Positions 58,073 to 64,000 of a stretch of DNA of 64,000 nt are shown here, piece by piece. Under the pieces are notes generated by a model. That model saw only the letters and a list, made by a program, of their open reading frames with translations. It did not search any database and had not been told where the DNA came from. Location: contig JACPIT010000009.1 in assembly GCA_016187945.1 (NCBI GenBank), positions 186,001-250,000 of the forward strand, read 5' to 3'. Each line of letters begins with the position of its first letter. Positions within the stretch are counted from its first letter, which is position 1. The stretch is from Opitutia bacterium (GTDB lineage: Bacteria; Verrucomicrobiota; Verrucomicrobiia; Opitutales; Opitutaceae). The position numbers and the translations under genes were made by a program.

Positions 58073-59577
58073 GTGCACGCCCGCACGTCGTCTTGATCCT
58101 CACGGACCAGCAGCGCGCCGATACCATCGCCGCGCAGGGGCACGCGTGGATGCGCACGCCGAACCTCGACGCGCTCGTGCGCGGGGGCGTGTCGTTCACG
58201 CAATGCCACGCCGCGGGTGCGACGTGCACGCCGTCGCGCGCCGCGCTCTTCACCGGCATGTATGCGCACAACACCGGCTGCTACTCCTTCAACAACTGGG
58301 CGCATCACCGCCTCTGGGTGCAGGATCTCGCCGACGCCGGCTATTACTGCGTCAACATCGGCAAAATGCACCTGCAGCCGCGCGATGCGTCGGCGGGTTT
58401 TCACGAGCGCGTGATCGTCGAGAATCCGACCTCGACCTCGCGCGACGGCGGCCACGGCGACGACGCCTGGGGCCGGCACCTCGCGCTCCACGGCCACGCG
58501 CGACCGAACTTCCGCCACCGCACCGATCCGGATTGGCTGAAAAAACACCAAGCCGTGCCGTGGCACCTCGCCGAGCACCTGCACAGCGACATCTTCACCG
58601 GCGACTCCGCCGTCGCGTGGATCGAGCGCGAGGCCGATCCGGCCCGCCCGACGTTTCTGCAGATCGGTTTTCCCGGACCACACGAGCCGTGGGATCCGCT
58701 GCCGCGGCACCTCGCCGACTACGACGGGCGCGAGGCGGAATTCCCCGCGCCGGTGGATCGCCCGCACGATTTCGACGGAAACCCGCCGCAACACGCCGCC
58801 GTGCGCGACTTCCACGCGCGCGTCGATCACGAGTCGCGCATCGACCTCGCCAGCGCGACCGACGCCGAGATTCGACGCATGCGGAAGCATTACTACGCGA
58901 AGGTCACGCTCGTCGACGAACAGATCGGCCGCGTCGTCGCCGCGCTCGAGCGCAAGGGCCTGCTCGAGAACAGCGTCGTCATCGTGACTTCCGACCACGG
59001 CGAAATGCTCGGCGACCACAGTCTCGCCTACAAATGGCTGATGTTCGACCAGGTGACGCGCGTGCCGCTCGTCGTGCGCGACTTCCGGCCGGGCGCGCCA
59101 GGCGGATTGGCGGTGCCGCAGCTCGTTTCGCTGATCGATCTCGGCCCGACCGTCTGCGAACTCGCCGGCGTCGCACCGCCCGCGCGACTCGAAGGACGTT
59201 CGCTCGCCGGTTACCTGCGGGCGGAAACCGTCACCGCACGCCGCCACGTCTTTTGCGAGGATAGTTACCTCCTCATGATCCGTTCGGAAACCGCCAAGCT
59301 CGTCCTCTACCACGGCCAGCCCGAGGGCGAACTCTACGACCTCGTGCGCGATCCGCACGAGACGCGCAACCTCTGGGACGATCCCGCGCACGCCGCGCTG
59401 AAACAGCAGCTCCAGCTCGAACTCCTCGCGTGGCTCGGCGCGAGTTGCGCGCACACCTGGGGCTACAAGGCGCGCGCCGAGTCCACCGACGGCGCCTACG
59501 GCATCCGCTGGCCGCGCCCCGACGACAAGAGCCTGCACGGCCCGAACTACGGCCCGCGCGTCCTGCCCCACCTTTGA
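58069..59577 (+). CDS. Cytoplasmic S1 sulfatase (DQQR type)
   Basis: A 502-residue sulfatase without a signal peptide. HVVLILTDQQRADTIAAQGH gives metal ligands, CTPSR (residues 53-57) is the formylglycine site, IGKMHLQPRD the Lys and His, and VTSDHGEMLGDH the final metal residues. DQQR-type members include aryl- and carbohydrate sulfatases and phosphonate monoester hydrolases. It overlaps GH130 by four bases upstream and GH26 by four downstream, so it is fixed in the mannan unit. It should desulfate imported oligosaccharides, but then needs a cytosolic activating enzyme, and the FGE seen here is exported. Confidence 0.92.
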   Translation: MSARPHVVLILTDQQRADTIAAQGHAWMRTPNLDALVRGGVSFTQCHAAGATCTPSRAALFTGMYAHNTGCYSFNNWAHHRLWVQDLADAGYYCVNIGKMHLQPRDASAGFHERVIVENPTSTSRDGGHGDDAWGRHLALHGHARPNFRHRTDPDWLKKHQAVPWHLAEHLHSDIFTGDSAVAWIEREADPARPTFLQIGFPGPHEPWDPLPRHLADYDGREAEFPAPVDRPHDFDGNPPQHAAVRDFHARVDHESRIDLASATDAEIRRMRKHYYAKVTLVDEQIGRVVAALERKGLLENSVVIVTSDHGEMLGDHSLAYKWLMFDQVTRVPLVVRDFRPGAPGGLAVPQLVSLIDLGPTVCELAGVAPPARLEGRSLAGYLRAETVTARRHVFCEDSYLLMIRSETAKLVLYHGQPEGELYDLVRDPHETRNLWDDPAHAALKQQLQLELLAWLGASCAHTWGYKARAESTDGAYGIRWPRPDDKSLHGPNYGPRVLPHL

Positions 59578-60698
59578 AAAAATTCGCCTTTCTCCTCGTC
59601 GCCACCGCGGCGCTCGCGCTCGCCGGTCGCGCTCAACCGATCGATCCGCACGCCACCGCGGAGACGCGCGCGCTTTTCACGAATCTCGGCGTCGTCGCGC
59701 GCGAGCACATCCTCGTCGGCCATCATCACACGACCGCGCGCGGCGCCGGCTGGCGCTGGCAAGGCGACCGCTCCGATGTGCGCACGCTGGTCGGCGATTT
59801 TCCGGCGGTGCACGGTTGGGACTTCAGCCTGCTCGTCGCGGAGCCCGATCGCCGCGCCGACGCCAGACGCGACATCGTCGCCGCCTTCGAGCGCGGCGCC
59901 GTCATTACGCTGAGCTGGCATGCGACGAATCCAGTCTCCGGCGGCAACTACCAGGAGCACACGCCCGCCGTCGCGGCGATTCTGCCCGGCGGCAGTCATC
60001 ACGCGAAATTCGTCGCGATGCTCGACGATCTCGCCGGTTTTCTCGCCACGCTCAGCGATCAGAGCGGCCGCGCCGTGCCGGTGATTTTCCGTCCGTGGCA
60101 CGAGCATACCGGCGCGACGATGTGGTGGGGCCAGCCGTATTGCACCACCGAGGAGTTCGTCGCGCTGTGGCGTTTCACGGTGCAACACCTGCGCGACCGA
60201 CATGGGCTGCACCACCTCCTCTGGGCCTACTCGCCGAATCGCCGCGCGTCGCCGGAGAAATATTTCGAGCGCTACCCGGGCGACGCATGGGTCGACGTCC
60301 TCGGCTACGATTTCTACTCGAAGACCGATCTCGCGCGCGCCGTGCCGTGCCTGCGCCTCGCCGTCGCGGAGGCCGCGAAGCGCGGCAAGCTCGCTGCGTT
60401 CACCGAGACCGGCCCGCAGGCCGGCTGGCGTCAGAACGGCAAGCCCGACTACTTCACCGGCGAACTGCTGCCGCTCCTGCGCGACGATCCCGCGCTGCGC
60501 GGCCTCGCCTACGTGCTCTTCTGGCAAAACTCGTCGGAGGAACAGCACTGGATTCCGCTGCCTGACGAGTTCGGAGCGGAGGATTTCAAAAAATTCCACG
60601 CGGACCCGTTCACGTTTTTCGAGCGCGATCTGCCGCCGCTCTACACGCTGCCGGCGGACAACGCGACGCGTGCGGTCGCGCCGAAGCCACCGTCCTGA
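59574..60698 (+). CDS. Exported GH26 beta-mannanase
   Basis: A 374-residue enzyme starting with TTG that overlaps the sulfatase stop (TTGA); the frame before it has no homology and this start gives a clean signal peptide (KKFAFLLVATAALALAGRAQ). The TIM barrel has the GH26 acid/base Glu177 in FRPWHEHTGATMWWG and nucleophile Glu278 in AAFTETGPQAGW, with GHHHTTARG and ITLSWHATNP earlier. GH26 enzymes cut beta-1,4-mannan or release mannobiose. The position between two GH130 genes fits a mannan pathway: cut outside, import, phosphorolyse inside. Confidence 0.92.
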   Translation: MKKFAFLLVATAALALAGRAQPIDPHATAETRALFTNLGVVAREHILVGHHHTTARGAGWRWQGDRSDVRTLVGDFPAVHGWDFSLLVAEPDRRADARRDIVAAFERGAVITLSWHATNPVSGGNYQEHTPAVAAILPGGSHHAKFVAMLDDLAGFLATLSDQSGRAVPVIFRPWHEHTGATMWWGQPYCTTEEFVALWRFTVQHLRDRHGLHHLLWAYSPNRRASPEKYFERYPGDAWVDVLGYDFYSKTDLARAVPCLRLAVAEAAKRGKLAAFTETGPQAGWRQNGKPDYFTGELLPLLRDDPALRGLAYVLFWQNSSEEQHWIPLPDEFGAEDFKKFHADPFTFFERDLPPLYTLPADNATRAVAPKPPS

Positions 60699-60701
60699 TT
60701 T

Positions 60702-61697
60702 ATGCCCATCACCGTCTCCGCTCCCGCCCTGCCCAACCTTCCGTGGGAAGAGCGTCCGGCGAACTCCTCCGAAGTTCTCTGGCGCTTTTCCGGGAATCCC
60801 GTCATCCGACGCGATCACCTCCCGACGTCGAACAGCATCTTCAACAGCGCCGTCGTGCCCTTCCGCGGCGGCTTCGCCGGCGTGTTCCGCGTCGACAATC
60901 GCGCCGTGCAGATGCGCATCCACGCCGGCTTCAGTCCGGATGCGCTGCACTGGGACATCGCGCCGCAACCGCTCACGCTCGAGGGCGCCGACCCCGAACT
61001 CGGCGGCATGGTCTACGGCTACGATCCGCGCGTCACGCAAATCGGCGACCGTTACTACGTGACCTGGTGCAACGGCTATCACGGTCCGACGATCGGCGTG
61101 GCCTGGACGGAGGATTTCAGAAAATTCCACCAACTCGAGAACGCCCTGCTGCCCTACAACCGCAACGGCGTGCTCTTCCCGCGCCGCATTGGCGGCCGCT
61201 ACGCGCTCCTCAGCCGGCCGAGCGACAACGGCCACACGGCCTTCGGCGATATTTTCTACAGCGAAAGCCCCGACCTCGAATTCTGGGGCCGCCACCGGCA
61301 CGTGATGGGGCCGGTGCGCATCGAGAAAGGCTGGCAGTCGCTCAAGATCGGCGCCGGCCCCGTGCCGATCGAGACGTCCGAAGGCTGGCTGCTGCTGTAT
61401 CACGGCGTGCAACGCTCGTGCAACGGCTACGTCTACTCGTTCGGCGCCGCGCTGCTCGATTTGGAAAAACCGTGGCGCGTCATCGCGCGCGCCGCGCCGT
61501 ATCTGATCGCACCGTGGATGCCCTACGAGACGACCGGCGACGTCCCGAACGTCTGCTTCCCGTGCGCCGCGCTCGTCGATGGCACGACCGGACGCCTCGC
61601 GATCTACTACGGCGGCGCCGACACCGTGACGTGCGTCGCCTTCGGCCGCGTGAACGAACTCATCGCGTTCATCCGCGCGAACGACGAAACCGGCTGA
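60702..61697 (+). CDS. GH130 family glycoside phosphorylase/hydrolase (second copy)
   Basis: A 331-residue GH130 enzyme. [20 protein letters not shown] at the start and [20 protein letters not shown] carry the family Asp region; [20 protein letters not shown] is the phosphate-site segment, and [17 protein letters not shown] the end. It differs from the first copy in the N-terminal half, which resembles mannosyl-glucose or mannobiose phosphorylases, so the two probably use different chain lengths or linkages. No signal peptide. It starts 3 bases after the GH26 stop and is the last gene of the unit. Confidence 0.92.
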   Translation: MPITVSAPALPNLPWEERPANSSEVLWRFSGNPVIRRDHLPTSNSIFNSAVVPFRGGFAGVFRVDNRAVQMRIHAGFSPDALHWDIAPQPLTLEGADPELGGMVYGYDPRVTQIGDRYYVTWCNGYHGPTIGVAWTEDFRKFHQLENALLPYNRNGVLFPRRIGGRYALLSRPSDNGHTAFGDIFYSESPDLEFWGRHRHVMGPVRIEKGWQSLKIGAGPVPIETSEGWLLLYHGVQRSCNGYVYSFGAALLDLEKPWRVIARAAPYLIAPWMPYETTGDVPNVCFPCAALVDGTTGRLAIYYGGADTVTCVAFGRVNELIAFIRANDETG

Positions 61698-61723
61698 AGG
61701 CCGGCGCCCTGAGCAAACCGGGG

Positions 61724-61784
61724 CGTCGGGGACGACTCGCCCTACCTTCCGCCTCGGCGGCGAAGGGACTCGCCGCCCTACCTT
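61724..61784 (-). repeat. Two GGTAGGGC-type hairpin repeats in tandem
   Basis: On the minus strand two copies follow each other: GGTAGGGCGGCGAGTCCCTT.. and GGTAGGGCGAGTCGTCCCCG.., each a hairpin. They lie 15 bases after the DUF1573 stop, in its sense. Positions 61724-61748 equal 15742-15766 over 25 bases. Confidence 0.75.
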
Positions 61785-61799
61785 CGACGAAAAAGCTCT

Positions 61800-62486
61800 T
61801 CACCGCACCACCAACGCCGCGCGGAAACGATGGGCGCGTCCGGCTGGGCGATCTGTGTGAACCGTGAGCATCGCCTGCGCGGGACGCGCCGTCGCGAGCG
61901 GCGTCACCGTCACTTCGTAGCGTTGCGGATCGCCAGCGAGCGGGCGCAACTCGGCGCGGAAAACGTCCGCCGGTTCGCAACTCACGCTCGTCGGCCGCAG
62001 CGCCTCGCCGGGCGCGACGGTTATCGCGACCGTTTGCGCGCTCGGCTCCGTGCCGCGCCGCCACGTGAGCAGGCGCGGCGCGACGACCATGCGCTCGGGG
62101 ATCGTCACGTCGAGCGTCAGCGCGGTCGGCGCAGCGTCGGCCGCGTCGGTGTCGACGTAGACCGTCTTTCGCTGGTGGCCAGTGAGGTCGGCGTAGAGGA
62201 ACTCGAGCGTGACGACGCCGGACTCGCCGGGCGCGAAGGTGCGCTTCGGGAAATCCGCCGCGGTGCAGCCGCAGCAGGTGCGCACGACTTTGATCGTGAC
62301 GACGGACCGGCCGGTGTTGCGAAACGGAAACTCGAGCGCGAGCGACGTCTCGTCCGGATTGGCGGTCACGTGGCGTTCGGGTTGGTCGAACGCCAACTGG
62401 CCGCGCGCGACCGCGAACGCAGTCGCCAGTCCCGCCGCGAGCAGCAGGACGCGCGCGTGCGGTCGGAGAGCGAGGAGGGTTTTCAC
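61800..62486 (-). CDS. DUF1573 exported protein
   Basis: A 228-residue protein with a signal peptide (VLLLAAGLATAFAVARG). The DUF1573 domain (LEFPFRNTGRSVVTIKVVRT, then the cysteine-rich CCGCTAADFPKRTFAPGESG) is an Ig-like fold found in secreted and surface proteins of many phyla; function is unknown. The GTG start at 62486 overlaps the stop of the GH5-like gene (GTGA), so translation is coupled and this start is preferred to upstream ATG codons in the same frame. C-terminal 110 residues form a second beta domain. Confidence 0.85.
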   Translation of the reverse strand: MKTLLALRPHARVLLLAAGLATAFAVARGQLAFDQPERHVTANPDETSLALEFPFRNTGRSVVTIKVVRTCCGCTAADFPKRTFAPGESGVVTLEFLYADLTGHQRKTVYVDTDAADAAPTALTLDVTIPERMVVAPRLLTWRRGTEPSAQTVAITVAPGEALRPTSVSCEPADVFRAELRPLAGDPQRYEVTVTPLATARPAQAMLTVHTDRPAGRAHRFRAALVVR

Positions 62487-64000
62487 GGGACCGCGGGCAA
62501 CTCGATCTGACGCGCGGAGTAGTCGGGCAACGCCGCGGAGTTCGGGTTGTAGCTCGCGTTCGTCGTGAGCAGCACCTCGTCGACGGCAACGTTGGATTTG
62601 CGCATCCAGATATTCAGCGTGTGAAAGCCCGCCTCCGACACGGTCACCTTCGCGGCGGGAGCCGTGCCTTTCGTGTTCACCCACGACCACGCGTTCGGAT
62701 TCGCCGAGGCGAGTTCGCCCGCCGCACCGTTGTCGAGGGCATACCAGATACCGTTCGACGACGTGCCGTCTTTCATTCGCACCCAGACATAAAAATCGAT
62801 CGGATAGCTGAGTGTAGCGGGAAATTTCACGCGAAAATCGAGCCGCGGCGACGTCGCGTCGGCGGGCGTCGTGCCGCCGGCGCCGACCGGTTTCGCGCGC
62901 AGGGCGACGAGGTCGATCGCGCTGGCCTCGTCGTAGAGCTGCCAGCGGAAACTATCGGGCACGGCCGCGATCTGGCGGCTGGCGTGCTCGGCGCGGATGC
63001 GCGCGACGCCGGTGCCGCTCGAATCGACCGCGGCGTGCGCCAGCACGTTGCCACCGTCGATCGCGGCGCCGATGTCTTCGTAGTAGATTTCGACGGCGGG
63101 GTTGCCGTGGATTTGGCGTGTGCTCGAACCGGCGTTGTAGCCCCAGCGCGTCCAGCCGAGGCCGAATTTTTCCGCCGTCTCGATCAATTCCTTTTCGTAG
63201 GTCAACTGGCCGATCGCATCCGTCGAGGCACCGAACTGATCGAGCACGAACGGCACTTTGTTCGCCGCCATGAACTGCGTCGCGTAGTGCTGGAGATACC
63301 ACTCGAAGAATGCGCGGTTGAGCAGGCCGGGAAACTTGTCCGTCTCGATGCGCCGGCGATTGAAGATGATTTCCTCCTCCCAAGCGTGCGGATCGTCGGC
63401 ATCGATTTCCGCCTGCGTGCGCTGGAGAAGCACGCCGTAATCCGGCAGCGCCGTCTGCGGGTAGGAATACTGCGTGCCGGTCGGATCGCCGGGGGTGGTC
63501 GTCGCGCCGTAGCACGCATCCCAGTCCGGCAGTGGATCGACGGGGATTGCCGGCGTGGTGGCGCTCCAGCCGTGTTGAATCCACGGCTTGGGCATGAGCA
63601 CGTTGACCTCGAAGATGCACCGCTCCGGGTGGGCGGCGATGACGGCGTCGTAGTCGGAATAGCGGAACTGCAGCGTGTCGTAGTTGAAGTCCGCACCGAC
63701 GAAGAACGGCGTCCAGGTATCGCCGGCGCCGTTCACCGCGTCGCTGATGTGGTTCATCACCGCGATCTGGAAAGTCGTGAGCGTCGTCACCGGCTCCGCC
63801 GGGGGCGTGTTGGAAGTGCCGAGGCGACTCGCGCTCGGCTCGGCAAGGATGCCGTAGCCGGCGATATAGTCGGTGTTCTTGAACGCGCTCGCGATCGCCT
63901 TCCAGAAGGCGAGAAACTTTTCGTGCCGGAGCGAAGTGGTGTCGTAGAAGTGGCCGTCGTTCTGATTCGGTTTCACCTGCTCGGCATTGGCGTCGCAGTC
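62483..64000 (-). CDS. GH5-like glycoside hydrolase with altered active site (3' part)
   Basis: The last 505 residues are visible; the 5' end lies beyond the right edge. Residues matching a GH5 TIM barrel: KFLAFWKAIASAFKNTDYIAG, GYGILAEPS where GH5 enzymes have the acid/base motif NEP, and VPFVLDQFGAS where they have the nucleophile in E-F-G. Here the Asn before Glu is Ala and the nucleophile is Gln (or displaced to Asp two residues earlier). The C-terminal 150 residues are a carbohydrate-binding-like domain (YPIDFYVWVRMKDG, GFHTLNIWMRKSNVAVDEVL). Either a substrate-binding relative without hydrolase activity or a related family with other catalytic residues. Confidence 0.75.
   Translation of the reverse strand, partial: DCDANAEQVKPNQNDGHFYDTTSLRHEKFLAFWKAIASAFKNTDYIAGYGILAEPSASRLGTSNTPPAEPVTTLTTFQIAVMNHISDAVNGAGDTWTPFFVGADFNYDTLQFRYSDYDAVIAAHPERCIFEVNVLMPKPWIQHGWSATTPAIPVDPLPDWDACYGATTTPGDPTGTQYSYPQTALPDYGVLLQRTQAEIDADDPHAWEEEIIFNRRRIETDKFPGLLNRAFFEWYLQHYATQFMAANKVPFVLDQFGASTDAIGQLTYEKELIETAEKFGLGWTRWGYNAGSSTRQIHGNPAVEIYYEDIGAAIDGGNVLAHAAVDSSGTGVARIRAEHASRQIAAVPDSFRWQLYDEASAIDLVALRAKPVGAGGTTPADATSPRLDFRVKFPATLSYPIDFYVWVRMKDGTSSNGIWYALDNGAAGELASANPNAWSWVNTKGTAPAAKVTVSEAGFHTLNIWMRKSNVAVDEVLLTTNASYNPNSAALPDYSARQIELPAVP

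Overview
The window is high-GC bacterial chromosome and reads most like a verrucomicrobium of the Opitutaceae (inference from gene content and style, not from a marker search). Supporting signs are a Ton energiser operon with two ExbD genes, a TPR protein and small coiled-coil anchors; several S1 sulfatases, a formylglycine-generating enzyme and mannan enzymes beside a TonB-dependent receptor with a XylR-like regulator; leaders without Shine-Dalgarno sequences; and many dispersed palindromic repeats placed just after stop codons. Pyruvate:ferredoxin oxidoreductase next to a Mn-type superoxide dismutase suggests a facultative or micro-aerobic life style.

Layout. 1-2.9 kb: 5' part of a LigB-like NAD-dependent DNA ligase with a signal peptide, an endonuclease/exonuclease/phosphatase protein, an orphan DUF433 antitoxin-like gene and a membrane-anchored HNH protein. 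2.9-7.1 kb (minus strand): dnaK, groES, groEL, then an irregular class II tRNA between the groEL stop and the terminator. 7.3-11.8 kb: GH127 glycosidase, LON-domain protein, superoxide dismutase with a thioredoxin-like ferredoxin. 11.9-16.4 kb (minus): rpmI, rplT, pheS, pheT, with three different repeats between them. 16.7-21.9 kb (plus): nifJ with a dihydroorotate-dehydrogenase-like partner, and a small membrane protein. 22-26.9 kb (minus): exbB-exbD-exbD-tonB-TPR-coiled coil-coiled coil. 27.1-27.4 kb: tRNA-Lys, -Thr and -Gln. 27.5-30.1 kb: a metallo-beta-lactamase-fold protein coupled to an amine-dehydrogenase-like protein, then pyrE. 30.3-41.8 kb (minus): housekeeping and envelope genes: rplY, pth, rpsF, ssb, rplI, a small unknown gene, dnaB, bamA, skp, lpxD, prs, degP. 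42.1-45.3 kb (plus): LmbE-like deacetylase, a small membrane protein, a DGPF/YCII protein and an ECF sigma factor with a TPR extension.

45.3-64 kb is a polysaccharide-use region. On the minus strand are a TonB-dependent receptor, two secreted sulfatases, a 1150-residue Asp-box propeller protein and a secreted formylglycine-generating enzyme. Divergent on the plus strand are a XylR-like regulator and a tightly coupled run GH130-sulfatase-GH26-GH130. Taken together these would capture a polymer, desulfate it, cut beta-mannan (GH26) and phosphorolyse the oligosaccharides (GH130), so a sulfated mannan-type glycan is the best guess for the substrate. A GH5-like protein with altered active-site residues and a DUF1573 protein close the window.

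The observations most worth following are the groEL-linked class II tRNA with anticodon GAU and a shortened acceptor/T helix, the sulfatase-mannanase operon with its compartment puzzle, the modular repeats that follow stop codons, and the secreted ligase. No CRISPR array, rRNA gene, transposase or prophage is visible.
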